Below are positions 19,892 to 28,874 of a stretch of 64,000 nucleotides of DNA, piece after piece. The stretch is taken from NCBI RefSeq assembly GCF_900110125.1, contig NZ_FOCN01000005.1, forward strand, positions 124,001 through 188,000, given 5' to 3'. This DNA is from Cryobacterium luteum. GTDB taxonomy: Bacteria > Actinomycetota > Actinomycetes > Actinomycetales > Microbacteriaceae. A program made the translations under genes and the position numbers. Numbering within the stretch: the first letter of the stretch is position 1; the number at the start of each line of letters is the position of its first letter. The notes beneath the pieces were generated by a model. It saw only the letters and a list, made by a program, of their open reading frames with translations. It did not search any database and was not told the DNA's origin.

Positions 19892-19941
19892 GGTTCCATC
19901 GTAAACCGACCCTCTGACAGGGCAGCTAGGCTCGGAGGGTT

Positions 19942-20517
19942 ATGACGCGAATTATTTCCGGGTTTGCCGGCTCCTTGACTTTGACGGTCCCCCAGTCCGG
20001 TACCCGGCCGACCAGCGACCGGGTGCGGGAGGCGATCTTCTCGGCCCTCGACTCGCGCGACGCGCTGCACAGTATGCGCGTGCTGGACCTGTACGCGGGA
20101 TCGGGCGCGCTGGGGCTCGAGGCAGCAAGCCGCGGGGCGCGCGTGGTGACTCTGGTCGAAAACAGTTACGGCGCAGCAGCGATGTGCCGCAAGAACGGCG
20201 AGGCCGTGCAGCGGTCAGCGCCGAAGGGCACCGAGCTAAAGATCGCGGTGTCATCACAGGCGGTGCAGTCGTTTCTGGCAGCGACCAAAGACGGCTTCGA
20301 CGTTGTGTTCATCGATCCGCCCTACGATCTGACGGAGGTGGAGTTGGGCCACAATCTGAGGGCGCTGGCTCCGCTGCTGGCCGACGACGCGCTCGTGGTG
20401 CTGGAGCGCAGCTCGCGCTCGCCCGAACCGGACTGGGGCGACGGCCTGGTGCTGGAGCGCCGCAAGGATTACGGCGACACGACCGTCTGGTACGCCGCGC
20501 CTCCCGAACAGAACTAG
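19942..20517 (+). CDS. rsmD: 16S rRNA (guanine(966)-N(2))-methyltransferase
   Basis: This enzyme methylates G966 (E. coli numbering) of 16S rRNA. The 191-residue protein starts MTRIISGFAGSL and has the SAM-binding motif VLDLYAGSGALGLEAASRGA and the catalytic VFIDPPYD, the N-methylase DPPY signature. In many actinobacteria it lies next to recG and coaD, as here. The last 4 bases overlap the stop of thiL on the opposite strand. Confidence 0.93.
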   Translation: MTRIISGFAGSLTLTVPQSGTRPTSDRVREAIFSALDSRDALHSMRVLDLYAGSGALGLEAASRGARVVTLVENSYGAAAMCRKNGEAVQRSAPKGTELKIAVSSQAVQSFLAATKDGFDVVFIDPPYDLTEVELGHNLRALAPLLADDALVVLERSSRSPEPDWGDGLVLERRKDYGDTTVWYAAPPEQN

Positions 20518-21554
20518 CCCGCCGCGCCGTCCCAGCCGCGATACGGGTCCCAGCCGCCCTGGTCGTGCGCAGCACCGTCCACGGTGATCGTACCGACGGT
20601 TGAAGCGGATGCCGCCGCGACCGTTCCGAGGCGGCGAAAGCCGGGCGGCAGAACGACGTCCGGCGGGAAGGTCGCCAGCAGTCCATGGTCTTCGCCGCCG
20701 CCGAGGGCGACCTCGAGGCGTTCGCCCAGGCACCCGGAGTCGAAGTCGATGCACACTCCGCTCGCGCGGGCGATCCGGCCGGCGTCGATCGCGAGTCCAT
20801 CGGACACGTCGAGCATCGCGGTGGCACCGGCGAGGGCGGCAAGCGGACCGCTGGCAATCGGCGGTACCGGGGTGAGCTGGGCGGCCACCTCGGTCGGATG
20901 CGTGAGCTTGAGGGCGTTCGCCCGGTCACGGTCGGGCACTCCGAGGGCGTCAACGCCCCGATGAAACAGTAGTTCAAGGCCGATCCCGGCAGCTCCGAGC
21001 CGACCGGAGAGCGCCACGGTGTCGCCGGGGCGGGCGCCGGAGCGCAGAACGGGTGCCCGGCCCTCGAGGTCGCCGAAGGCCGTCACGGCGAGGGTGAGGG
21101 CGTCGGAGGCCGACAGGTCACCGCCGACCACGCCGCAGCCGGGCGCGAGGGCTTCGCAGCAGTCGCGCAGCCCGTCGGCGATGCCCTCGAGCACCGACAC
21201 GGGAGTCGACGGCGGAGCGGCGATCGCAACGACGAGGGCGGTCGGGCGGGCGCCCATCGCGGCCACATCAGAGAGGTTGGTGGCGGCGGCTTTCCAGCCG
21301 AGATCGTGCGGCGTCGACCAGGCGAGGCGAAAATCCGGGCCCTGAATCATCATGTCGGTCGTCACCACGAAGCGGCCGTCGGGTGCGGAGATCACGGCCG
21401 CATCGTCACCCGGTCCGAGAAGCTGCGCCGATGCGGTCGGCAAGCGGGGAAAAATCCGCCCGAGTACGGCGGTCTCGCTCAGGTCGGCGAGGGTTTTTTC
21501 GGCTGCGGGCGGCAGCGGGGCGGGCGAGCGCGGGGCATCCGCTGCGGGGGTCAT
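20514..21554 (-). CDS. thiL: Thiamine-monophosphate kinase
   Basis: This enzyme phosphorylates thiamine monophosphate to thiamine pyrophosphate. The ATG at 21554 (MTPAADAPRS) is chosen because the homologous part starts soon after it; the longer open frame would run through the divergent lipoprotein gene. Motifs of the PurM/ThiL fold are present: LLGPGDDAAVI, TTDMMIQGPDFRL, GGDLSASD and LDVSDGLAID. The product has 346 residues. It is divergent from the DUF3515 gene across 21 bases, so the promoters must overlap the coding starts or the neighbour. Confidence 0.92.
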   Translation of the reverse strand: MTPAADAPRSPAPLPPAAEKTLADLSETAVLGRIFPRLPTASAQLLGPGDDAAVISAPDGRFVVTTDMMIQGPDFRLAWSTPHDLGWKAAATNLSDVAAMGARPTALVVAIAAPPSTPVSVLEGIADGLRDCCEALAPGCGVVGGDLSASDALTLAVTAFGDLEGRAPVLRSGARPGDTVALSGRLGAAGIGLELLFHRGVDALGVPDRDRANALKLTHPTEVAAQLTPVPPIASGPLAALAGATAMLDVSDGLAIDAGRIARASGVCIDFDSGCLGERLEVALGGGEDHGLLATFPPDVVLPPGFRRLGTVAAASASTVGTITVDGAAHDQGGWDPYRGWDGAAG

Positions 21555-21575
21555 GTAAGAAACGGTAGCCTGAAT

Positions 21576-22103
21576 ATGATGTCTCACCGATTCCTGCTCC
21601 TGCGCTCCGCTCCCCTTCGATCCGTCGCCGTCGTCACGGTGCTCGCGAGTTCGCTGCTGCTCGCCGGCTGCGCCACCGCAGTGCCGCTGACCCCGGCCGC
21701 CGATGCCACCAGTGTGGCCTGCGCCGATGTGGTCGTGCACCTGCCGTCCACCGTCGCCGACCAGCCGGCGCGTGAAACGAACGCGCAGGCCACGGGCGCC
21801 TGGGGCGACCCCGCTGCCGTTCTGCTGCACTGCGGCGTGACGGTACCGGCGCCCACAACACTGCCGTGTCTGAACATCAACGGTATCGACTGGATCGAAG
21901 ACGACTCAGCCGCGCCGACCTACCGTTACACGACCTATGGGCGCGACCCGGCCATCGAGATCGTGATCGATTCCGAAGCGGTGAGCGGTTCGACCGCCCT
22001 GATCGACGTCGCCAATGCGGTCGGCTACGTGCCGGCGACCGGTGCCTGCGTCGGCGCCGAAGACGTGCAGCTGCCCACCGACGGAGCCTCGACATCCCCC
22101 TAG
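21576..22103 (+). CDS. DUF3515 lipoprotein
   Basis: A putative secreted lipoprotein of 175 residues. The signal peptide has an Arg-containing n-region, a hydrophobic core (SVAVVTVLASSLLLAGC) and a lipobox LAGC with the lipidated cysteine near residue 32. The mature part has several further cysteines (VACADVVV, LHCGV, LPCLN, GACVG) and matches the actinobacterial DUF3515 family, which often neighbours thiL, ddl and gpsA. Function unknown. Two consecutive ATG codons make 21579 an equal alternative start. Confidence 0.85.
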   Translation: MMSHRFLLLRSAPLRSVAVVTVLASSLLLAGCATAVPLTPAADATSVACADVVVHLPSTVADQPARETNAQATGAWGDPAAVLLHCGVTVPAPTTLPCLNINGIDWIEDDSAAPTYRYTTYGRDPAIEIVIDSEAVSGSTALIDVANAVGYVPATGACVGAEDVQLPTDGASTSP

Positions 22104-22127
22104 GGCCGTCGCGCGAGACCGCCCCGG

Positions 22128-22199
22128 GCTCGCGGCACGAGTTGAGGAGGTTGGCACTCGTTCAAACCAGTGCCAGGCACACCAACACGTGCCGCGAGC
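22128..22199. repeat. Nested inverted repeats between convergent DUF3515 and ddl
   Basis: A perfect 12-bp inverted repeat (GCTCGCGGCACG at 22128-22139, CGTGCCGCGAGC at 22188-22199) encloses a second perfect 7-bp one (TGGCACT 22152-22158, AGTGCCA 22169-22175). It lies between the stop codons of two converging genes. It can serve as a bidirectional terminator, but the long outer arms and the nested structure are more elaborate than usual. Confidence 0.8.
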
Positions 22200-22211
22200 T
22201 TCTGTCGCGGC

Positions 22212-23309
22212 TCAGGAACCGTGGCGAGCGTGGGCCATGGCCACCGCAATGAGCTCGTCGATCAGCTCGGGGTAGGTATAGCCGCTCGCCAGCCAGCAGC
22301 TCGGGAACATGGAGATGCTCGTGAAGCCGGGCATGGTGTTGATCTCGTTGATCACCCAGCCGGCCTGAGTGAGAAAGAAGTCGACTCTGGCCAGTCCGGC
22401 GCCGCCGATCGCCTCGAACGCGGCGATGGCGAGCCGCTGCGCCTCAGCCAGTTCAGCCGCCGTCAGGGGTGCCGGGCAGACCAAGTCAACGCCAGGTGCG
22501 TCAAGGTACTTCGCCGCGAAATCGTAGAAGTCGCGGCCGGTCACGACGACTTCGCCGGCCACGGAAGCGCGGGTCGGCTCTCCCGGACGGCCCTGCAGCA
22601 CGGCGATCTCGAGTTCCCGACCGACCAGCCCTGATTCGATAAGTACCTTGGAGTCTTCGGCGAGGCCGACCGTCATGGCCTCGCTGAGCTGTTCCGGCGC
22701 CCCGACCTTGCTGACGCCCACGCTCGACCCGGCGCGCGCCGGCTTCACGAAGGCGGGCAGGCCGAGCTGTTCCAGGGCGGCGTAGCCCATTCCAGGAGTC
22801 TCCGCCCAGTCATCCGCGGTGAGAGTGCGCCACGGTGCCACGGGCAGGGCCGCCTGCTGAAAGACGATCTTGGCGAAGTGTTTGTCCATTCCTAAAGCGG
22901 ATGCAAGCACCCCCGATCCTACGTACGGCAGGCCGAGCAGGTCGAGCATTCCCTGGATGGTACCGTCCTCACCGAACGGTCCATGCAAAATGGGGAATAT
23001 AAGGTCGACAGTGCCCAGCGAGCGCTCGCCCGACGCATCGACGACGGTCAGTTCCCGGCTCGACGCGCTCTGCGGCCAGCGCACCCGCGTACCGTTGTCG
23101 GCGACGACGGGCAGTGACTGCGCATCGAGAATGAATTTACCCGGGTCGTTGTCTTCGAGCACGAACGAACCGTCGCGGGTGATTCCGACCGGGATGATCG
23201 TGTACCGCTCAGGGTCGAGGGCTGCCAGCACTCCGCCCGCCGTGGCGCAGCTGATCGAGTGTTCGCTGGAACGCCCCCCAAAGAGAAGCACCACCGTGAG
23301 CTTGTGCAT
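22212..23309 (-). CDS. ddl: D-alanine--D-alanine ligase
   Basis: This ATP-grasp ligase makes D-Ala-D-Ala for the peptidoglycan stem peptide. The start at 23309 gives MHKLTVVLLFGGRSSEHSISC, the expected N-terminus. ATP-grasp elements are visible: FVKPARAGSSVGVSKV, a region around VDLVCPAPL, and the C-terminal metal site INEINTMPGFTSISMFP. The product has 365 residues. The first 101 bases overlap the 3' end of gpsA in another frame. Confidence 0.94.
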   Translation of the reverse strand: MHKLTVVLLFGGRSSEHSISCATAGGVLAALDPERYTIIPVGITRDGSFVLEDNDPGKFILDAQSLPVVADNGTRVRWPQSASSRELTVVDASGERSLGTVDLIFPILHGPFGEDGTIQGMLDLLGLPYVGSGVLASALGMDKHFAKIVFQQAALPVAPWRTLTADDWAETPGMGYAALEQLGLPAFVKPARAGSSVGVSKVGAPEQLSEAMTVGLAEDSKVLIESGLVGRELEIAVLQGRPGEPTRASVAGEVVVTGRDFYDFAAKYLDAPGVDLVCPAPLTAAELAEAQRLAIAAFEAIGGAGLARVDFFLTQAGWVINEINTMPGFTSISMFPSCWLASGYTYPELIDELIAVAMAHARHGS

Positions 23310-24360
23310 CGTCAAGTGTCCTTTCGCCCTGCGGTTCGCCGGAGTCTGTTGTGAGGTGCGGCGCAATGTCGCGGGGGTTGAGGGTGCCGTCGAGCACCTG
23401 GCGCACCTGTTCGACGATCGGCATCTCCACGCCCTTGGCGCGGGCCAGTTCGAGAACGGGCTTCACCGAGGCGAGGCCTTCGGTGGTCTGCTGCATCTGC
23501 TTGACGACATCGTTGATGCTGTAGCCCTGGCCGAGCAGCCGCCCGGCCGTGTTGTTCCGCGACAGCGGCGACTGGCAGGTGGCGATGAGGTCGCCGAGAC
23601 CGGCCAAGCCGGCCAGGGTTTCGGCCTGGGCACCGTAGGCGACCGCGAAGTCGGTCATTTCAACCAGGCCGCGGGTGATGATCGAGGCCTTGGTGTTTTC
23701 GCCGTAGCCAACCCCATCGACGATGCCGATCGCGACGGCGATGAGGTTTTTCAGCACACCGCCGAACTCGGTGCCGATGACGTCGGTGTTGATGTATGAC
23801 CGAAAGTAGCGGTTGGTGGCCAGTTTGGCCACCGCCTGCGCGGTTTCGAGGCTCGATGACGAGACGACGGCGCCGGTCGGCTGCTCCTTGGCGATTTCCA
23901 GCGCCAGGTTGGGGCCGCTGATTGCGGCGATCCGGGCGGGGTCGATGCGGAGCACCTCTTCGATGACGCTGCTCATGCGCATGCCGGTCGAGCGTTCGAC
24001 GCCCTTCATGAGCGAGATGAGGATCGCGTTCTCGGCCAGGTACGGTTCGACATGCTTGAGGTTCTCGCGGAGCGACTGGCTGGGCACCGACACGAACACC
24101 ATTTCGGCGCCAGCCAGGGCCAGATCGAGCCGGCTCGTGGCGCGCAGTCCGATGGGCAGGTTCACGCCGGGCAGGTAGTCGCTGTTGCGGCGTGCTTCGG
24201 AGATTTCGCGCGCCAATTCGGGGCGGCGAGCCCACAGAACAACGTCGGCACCGCCATCCGTCAAAATTTTTGCGAAGGTCGTTCCCCAACTTCCCGCCCC
24301 TAGGACGGCCACCCGAGTGCCTGGTTGAATCTTGGGCTGCTGCGGGTTTCTAGGCTTCAA
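23209..24360 (-). CDS. gpsA: Glycerol-3-phosphate dehydrogenase [NAD(P)+]
   Basis: GpsA reduces dihydroxyacetone phosphate to sn-glycerol 3-phosphate for phospholipid synthesis. It has the N-terminal Rossmann motif VAVLGAGSWGTTFAKIL, the catalytic-lysine region GVLKNLIAVAIGIVDG and GLGDLIATCQSP. No ATG stands at a sensible place: a TTG at 24360 (11-base overlap with plsC, AGAAAGAG about 10 bases before it) or a GTG at 24312 are the likely starts. I use the TTG, with moderate trust. The protein, about 383 residues, is longer than usual because of a hydrophilic C-terminal tail after DIAPHLTTDSGEPQGER; this tail is encoded inside the 5' end of ddl. Confidence 0.9.
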   Translation of the reverse strand: MKPRNPQQPKIQPGTRVAVLGAGSWGTTFAKILTDGGADVVLWARRPELAREISEARRNSDYLPGVNLPIGLRATSRLDLALAGAEMVFVSVPSQSLRENLKHVEPYLAENAILISLMKGVERSTGMRMSSVIEEVLRIDPARIAAISGPNLALEIAKEQPTGAVVSSSSLETAQAVAKLATNRYFRSYINTDVIGTEFGGVLKNLIAVAIGIVDGVGYGENTKASIITRGLVEMTDFAVAYGAQAETLAGLAGLGDLIATCQSPLSRNNTAGRLLGQGYSINDVVKQMQQTTEGLASVKPVLELARAKGVEMPIVEQVRQVLDGTLNPRDIAPHLTTDSGEPQGERTLDDAQAHGGASLWGAFQRTLDQLRHGGRSAGSPRP

Positions 24361-25138
24361 AACGGCCGGTCTCTTTCTGGTTGTGCTCCGACGGGTTCCA
24401 ACGTTTGGTCGGGGCTTTCTCACCGCGCAGGTCTTCGAGCAGTGCCGTGATGGCCACCATCACGACGGCGGTGGCCTCGTTGAGCGTGGCGGTGTCGAGG
24501 CTTCGGCCCCGAAACTGGGCGAGGTCGAGGGGGTCGCCGATTTTGACCCTGATCGTCTTGCGGGGGAACAGGCTGATCTTCTTGGAATACCGTGGCATCA
24601 GCTGCTGGGTGCCCCAGTGGGCGGCCGGCACGATCGGAATCCCCTGCTCGAGCGCGATGCGCACCGCGCCGGTTTTGCCGCGCATCGGCCACAGGTCAGG
24701 ATCGCGGGTGAGTGAGCCCTCCGGGTAGACGACCACGATCTGGCCCTTCTCGACCAGTCGTTGGGCGGCCTTGACCGGTTCGCTGCCACGCACGGAACCA
24801 CCGCGCTGCACCGGAATCTGGCCCGAACGGCTCAGCACCCAGCCGATGACGGGAATCTTGAAAACGGATGCCTTCGCCAGAAATCGAGGAAGCCGCCCCA
24901 GCTTCCACGCCACGACGCCCATCACGACGGGGTCGATCTCGCTGTAGTGGTTCGGTGAGAACACGAACGCTCCACTGCGCGGAAACTTGTGGGCGTCGAC
25001 GATCTCGTAGCGCGCGGCGAGGTTCATCACCGGCAGGATCAGCCCGGCAAGAATCCAGAACGCGCTCGGTCGGCTCTTCTCGGAACGGATTCGGTTCGGT
25101 GACTCGGGAGCTGCGGGCACGTCAATATTTTCAGGCAC
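24350..25138 (-). CDS. 1-acyl-sn-glycerol-3-phosphate acyltransferase (PlsC family)
   Basis: A membrane-associated acyltransferase of 262 residues, expected to transfer an acyl group to lysophosphatidate. The catalytic block NHYSEID (NHxxxxD) is near residue 63. The phosphate-binding block YPEGSLTRD is near 140, and IPIVPAAHWG follows. A hydrophobic segment (SAFWILAGLILPVMNLAA) precedes the catalytic domain. It sits between murA and gpsA, so glycerol phosphate formation, acylation and wall-precursor synthesis are grouped. Other PlsC-fold substrates cannot be excluded. Confidence 0.9.
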   Translation of the reverse strand: MPENIDVPAAPESPNRIRSEKSRPSAFWILAGLILPVMNLAARYEIVDAHKFPRSGAFVFSPNHYSEIDPVVMGVVAWKLGRLPRFLAKASVFKIPVIGWVLSRSGQIPVQRGGSVRGSEPVKAAQRLVEKGQIVVVYPEGSLTRDPDLWPMRGKTGAVRIALEQGIPIVPAAHWGTQQLMPRYSKKISLFPRKTIRVKIGDPLDLAQFRGRSLDTATLNEATAVVMVAITALLEDLRGEKAPTKRWNPSEHNQKETGRFEA

Positions 25139-25145
25139 GCGCCTA

Positions 25146-26585
25146 TTATCCTTCGAGATCGAAGTCCGCCCCCAAAAGCCGCAGCTTGCCGATGAAGTTC
25201 TCGTATCCGCGGCTGATGATTCCCACGTTGCTGACCGTCGAGGTGCCCTCGGCCGAGAGCGCGGCGATCAGGTGGCTAAAGCCGCCGCGCAGGTCGGGCA
25301 CGACGATGTCGGCGCCGTGCAGCTTGGTCGGACCGGTGATGACGGCCGAGTGGTTGAAGTTGCGCTGCCCGAAGCGGCACGGGTGCCCGCCGAGGCACTC
25401 CTTGTGAATCTGAATGGTGGCGCCCATTTCGACGAGCGCGTCGACGAAACCGAACCGCTGTTCGTACACCGTCTCGTGCACGATCGAGGTGCCGTGCGCC
25501 TTCGTGAGGGCAATGACGAGCGGCTGCTGCCAGTCCGTCATGAACCCGGGGTGAACATCCGTTTCGATGATCACCGGCTTCAAATCGCCGCCGGGGTGAT
25601 AGAACCGGATGCCGTCGTCACAGATGTCGAAAGCACCGCCGACTTTGCGGAACACGTTGAGGAAGGTGATCATCTCGGCCTGGCGGGCGCCGCCGACGAA
25701 GATGTCGCCGTCCGTCGCGAGGGCAGCGGCAGCCCAGCTCGCGGCCTCGTTGCGGTCGAACAATGCGCGGTGGTTGTAGCCGACCAGGCGTTCGACACCC
25801 TCGATTCGGATCACTCGGTCGGTATCGACCGTGATGATCGCGCCCATCTTCTGCAGGATGTTGATGAGATCCATGATCTCGGGCTCGATCGCCGCGCCCT
25901 TGAGTTCGGTGAGGCCGTCGGCCCGCACCGCGGTGAGCAGCACCTGCTCGGTCGCTCCCACGCTCGGGTAGGGCAGCTCGAGCTTGGCGCCCTTGAGACC
26001 GTTCGGCGCCGACATGCGGATGCCGTTGGGCTGCTTCTCGACGACGGCGCCGAATTTGCGCAGCACCTCGAGATGAAAGTCGATCGGGCGGTCGCCGATG
26101 CGGCAACCGCCCAGGTCGGGGATGAAGGCTTCGCCGAGCCGGTGCAGCAGCGGTCCGCAGAACAGGATCGGAATGCGGGACGAACCGGCGTGGGCGTCGA
26201 TCGCGGCGAAGTGCGCGCTCTCCACGTCAACCGGGTCGAGAATGAGGTCGCCGGGTTCGGCGCCCTCGGTCACCTTGACGCCGTGCACCTCGAGCAGCCC
26301 CCGAACGATCCGAACATCGCTGATGTTCGGAACGTCCTTGAGCACGCTCGGGGTTTCTCCGAGCAGGGCGGCGACCATGGCTTTGGTGACGAGGTTCTTC
26401 GCCCCCTTCACCTCGATGCGGCCGACCAGCGGAATGCCGCCACGGATGGTGATTTTGTCGGCGGTGAGGCCAACGGATGCCCCGTGGTTCTGGGCACTCC
26501 CCCGCTCGTTCGCGTCGTCGTTGAGCCTGGCTTCGTTCAAAGTTTTTGCCTCTTGATCACGCCGGGCTTCGCTGAGAGTACTCAC
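25146..26585 (-). CDS. murA: UDP-N-acetylglucosamine 1-carboxyvinyltransferase
   Basis: MurA performs the first committed step of peptidoglycan synthesis, transferring enolpyruvate from PEP to UDP-GlcNAc. The active-site loop GGCRIGDRPID retains the cysteine that fosfomycin alkylates. KGAKNLVTKAM and the GFMTDWQQP segment are also family hallmarks. The GTG at 26585 gives 479 residues with a hydrophilic N-terminal extension of about 40 residues before VGLTADKITIRGG, so the true start may lie further in. It is preceded by an AT-rich repeated element. Confidence 0.94.
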   Translation of the reverse strand: MSTLSEARRDQEAKTLNEARLNDDANERGSAQNHGASVGLTADKITIRGGIPLVGRIEVKGAKNLVTKAMVAALLGETPSVLKDVPNISDVRIVRGLLEVHGVKVTEGAEPGDLILDPVDVESAHFAAIDAHAGSSRIPILFCGPLLHRLGEAFIPDLGGCRIGDRPIDFHLEVLRKFGAVVEKQPNGIRMSAPNGLKGAKLELPYPSVGATEQVLLTAVRADGLTELKGAAIEPEIMDLINILQKMGAIITVDTDRVIRIEGVERLVGYNHRALFDRNEAASWAAAALATDGDIFVGGARQAEMITFLNVFRKVGGAFDICDDGIRFYHPGGDLKPVIIETDVHPGFMTDWQQPLVIALTKAHGTSIVHETVYEQRFGFVDALVEMGATIQIHKECLGGHPCRFGQRNFNHSAVITGPTKLHGADIVVPDLRGGFSHLIAALSAEGTSTVSNVGIISRGYENFIGKLRLLGADFDLEG

Positions 26586-26600
26586 AAATTACCTGTCCTG

Positions 26601-26634
26601 GTGCAAATTGATGCAATACAAATTAGTGCAAATT
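26601..26634. repeat. AT-rich direct repeats upstream of murA
   Basis: GTGCAAATT occurs at 26601-26609 and 26626-26634, with a variant ATACAAATT at 26616-26624, in an otherwise GC-rich neighbourhood. The element lies between leuD and murA and reaches the leuD stop. Its position fits a murA promoter or operator; no regulator can be named. Confidence 0.55.
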
Positions 26635-27247
26635 AGTACATTGATTCCGGGGATCGCGCGGGAAGGGTCTGGGGCAACCACGACTCTCGCGTCGCTTCGA
26701 ATTCGTTGATGCGCGCTTCGTCACGCAACGTCAGCCCGATGTCATCCAGACCTTCGAGCAGCCGCCATCTAGTGTAATCATCGATCTCGAAATTCACGGT
26801 TAGATCGCCGACACGCACGGTTTTACCCACCAGATCCACGGTCAGCTCGATGCCGGGGTCGGCTTCTACGAGGTTCCACAGGGTTTCGGCATCCGCTTCG
26901 CTGATCTGCCCGGCGAGCAGCCCCTGCTTGCCGGAGTTGCCGCGAAAGATGTCGCCAAAACGAGGGCTGAGTACCACGTCGAACCCGTAGTCGCGCAGGG
27001 CCCAGACCGCGTGTTCGCGCGAGGAACCGATGCCGAAGTCGGCCCCGGCGATGAGCACGCGAGCGCCCTGGTATTCCTTCTTATTGATGACGAAATCGGG
27101 GTCCTGACGCCAGGCCGCGAAGAGGGCGTCTTCGAAGCCCGTGCGCGTGACACGCTTGAGGTACACGGCGGGGATGATCTGGTCGGTGTCGACGTTGGAA
27201 CGGCGCAGCGGTACCGCGACTCCGGTGACGGTCGTGAACTTCTGCAT
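26633..27247 (-). CDS. leuD: 3-isopropylmalate dehydratase small subunit
   Basis: This is the small subunit of isopropylmalate isomerase in leucine synthesis. The start at 27247 yields [26 protein letters not shown], the expected N-terminus; upstream in-frame codons lie within leuC. The substrate-contact segments DTDQIIPA and [11 protein letters not shown] are present. The product has 204 residues. It begins one base after the leuC stop, so the two subunits are translated from one message. Confidence 0.95.
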   Translation of the reverse strand: MQKFTTVTGVAVPLRRSNVDTDQIIPAVYLKRVTRTGFEDALFAAWRQDPDFVINKKEYQGARVLIAGADFGIGSSREHAVWALRDYGFDVVLSPRFGDIFRGNSGKQGLLAGQISEADAETLWNLVEADPGIELTVDLVGKTVRVGDLTVNFEIDDYTRWRLLEGLDDIGLTLRDEARINEFEATRESWLPQTLPARSPESMY

Positions 27248-27248
27248 G

Positions 27249-28709
27249 CTACTGGTCTCCATCCTGAACGAGGTCCCACGGACTCGAAAGCGTGCCGCGA
27301 ATGGCCGTGGCGGCCGCGACGAGCGGCGACACCAGGTGGGTGCGCCCACCCTTGCCCTGGCGTCCCTCGAAGTTGCGGTTGCTGGTGGACGCGCAGCGTT
27401 CGCCGGGTTCGAGCTGGTCGGGATTCATGCCGAGGCACATGGAACAGCCGGCAAAACGCCATTCGGCTCCGAAATCGAGGAAGATCTGGTCGAGGCCCTC
27501 GGCTTCGGCCTCGATGCGCACCCGGGCGGAGCCGGGAACGACCATCATGCGCAGTCCCGCGGCGATGGTCTTTCCCTTGATGATTTCGGCGGCCGCGCGC
27601 AGGTCCTCGACCCGGCTGTTGGTACAGGAACCAAGAAAAACGGTGTCGACCCGAATCTCCTTCATCGGGGTGCCAGCCTCAAGGTCCATGTATTCCAGCG
27701 CCCGTTCGGCCGCCGAGCGCTCGTTGGCATCGACGATATCGGCGGGGTTCGGCACGGATCCGCTGAGCGAGACGCCCTGCCCGGGATTGGTCCCCCAGGT
27801 GACGAACGGCTCGAGCTTGTTGGCGTCGATGATGACCTCGGCGTCGTAGCTGGCACCCTCATCGGTGGCCAGGGTCTGCCAGTACGCGACGGCGGCGTCC
27901 CAGTCGGCACCGCGCGGTGCGTGGGCGCGACCCTCGAGGTAGTCGTAAGTGGTCTGGTCCGGCGCGACCATACCGGCGCGGGCACCAGCCTCGATCGACA
28001 TGTTGCAGATGGTCATGCGCCCCTCCATGGAGAGGGCACGGATGGCCTCACCACGGTATTCGAGCACGTAACCCGCTCCCCCGCCGGTGCCGATCCTGGC
28101 GATCACGGCGAGGATGATGTCCTTCGCGGTGACCCCGGTACGCAGCGTGCCGTTGACCGTGATGGCCATGGTCTTGAACGGGTTCAGCGGCAGCGTCTGC
28201 GTGGCCATCACGTGCTCGACCTCGCTCGTGCCGATGCCGAGCGCCATCGCCCCGAACGCGCCGTGCGTGGAGGTGTGCGAGTCACCGCAGACCACGGTGA
28301 TGCCGGGCTGGGTCAGGCCGAGCTGCGGGCCGACCACGTGAACGATGCCCTGCTCGATGTCGCCGAGCGAGTGCAGCCGCACGCCGTACTCGGCGCAGTT
28401 GCGTCGCAGAGTCTCGATCTGGGTGCGGCTGGTCAGATCGGCGATCGGCTTGTCGATGTCCAGCGTCGGCGTGTTGTGGTCTTCGGTCGCAATGGTCAGA
28501 TCGGGCCGGCGCAGCGTGCGTTCGGCCAGACGCAGCCCATCGAACGCCTGCGGGCTGGTGACCTCGTGCAGCAGATGGAGGTCGATGTAGATCAGGTCGG
28601 GCGTGCCGTCTTCACCTTTGGTGACGAGGTGCTTGTCCCAAACTTTCTCGGCGAGCGTGCGCAGGCCGGTGCCGGAACTCCGTTGCGAAGTGGGTATTAC
28701 GTTGGTCAT
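27249..28709 (-). CDS. leuC: 3-isopropylmalate dehydratase large subunit
   Basis: This is the 4Fe-4S aconitase-type subunit that isomerises 2-isopropylmalate to 3-isopropylmalate. Cluster ligands are in GSCTNSR and [20 protein letters not shown] is a further family motif. The ATG at 28709 ([12 protein letters not shown]) is chosen over a GTG six codons upstream because AGGA stands at ribosome-binding distance before it and is part of those upstream codons. The product has 486 residues. A 165-base leader with a strong hairpin lies in front. Confidence 0.95.
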   Translation of the reverse strand: MTNVIPTSQRSSGTGLRTLAEKVWDKHLVTKGEDGTPDLIYIDLHLLHEVTSPQAFDGLRLAERTLRRPDLTIATEDHNTPTLDIDKPIADLTSRTQIETLRRNCAEYGVRLHSLGDIEQGIVHVVGPQLGLTQPGITVVCGDSHTSTHGAFGAMALGIGTSEVEHVMATQTLPLNPFKTMAITVNGTLRTGVTAKDIILAVIARIGTGGGAGYVLEYRGEAIRALSMEGRMTICNMSIEAGARAGMVAPDQTTYDYLEGRAHAPRGADWDAAVAYWQTLATDEGASYDAEVIIDANKLEPFVTWGTNPGQGVSLSGSVPNPADIVDANERSAAERALEYMDLEAGTPMKEIRVDTVFLGSCTNSRVEDLRAAAEIIKGKTIAAGLRMMVVPGSARVRIEAEAEGLDQIFLDFGAEWRFAGCSMCLGMNPDQLEPGERCASTSNRNFEGRQGKGGRTHLVSPLVAAATAIRGTLSSPWDLVQDGDQ

Positions 28710-28752
28710 TTTGAGCGTCTTCCTCACGAATCGATGGCAGCCACGCCGAACG

Positions 28753-28791
28753 CCGCGACGAGGGAGGCCTCAGGACAGGGACTCGTCGCGG
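28753..28791 (-). promoter_or_regulatory. Hairpin in the leuCD leader
   Basis: A perfect 10-bp inverted repeat (CCGCGACGAG at 28753-28762, CTCGTCGCGG at 28782-28791) with a 19-base loop stands 43 bases before the leuC ATG and 90 bases after the PP2C gene. There is no T-run after it in either direction. I see no Leu-rich leader peptide in front, so ordinary leucine attenuation is not shown. Confidence 0.5.
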
Positions 28792-28874
28792 CACAGAAGA
28801 AGTCGGTTGAGCACCACGAATTCAGGGTAACACCTCGCCTCGCACCCTGCCTCGCACACGGTCCGGCGAACAGA

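Noticed and set aside
28612..28794. Possible leader peptide of leuC
   Set aside because: The 60-codon frame is Arg/Pro-rich, has no run of Leu codons and overlaps the leuC coding start far downstream.
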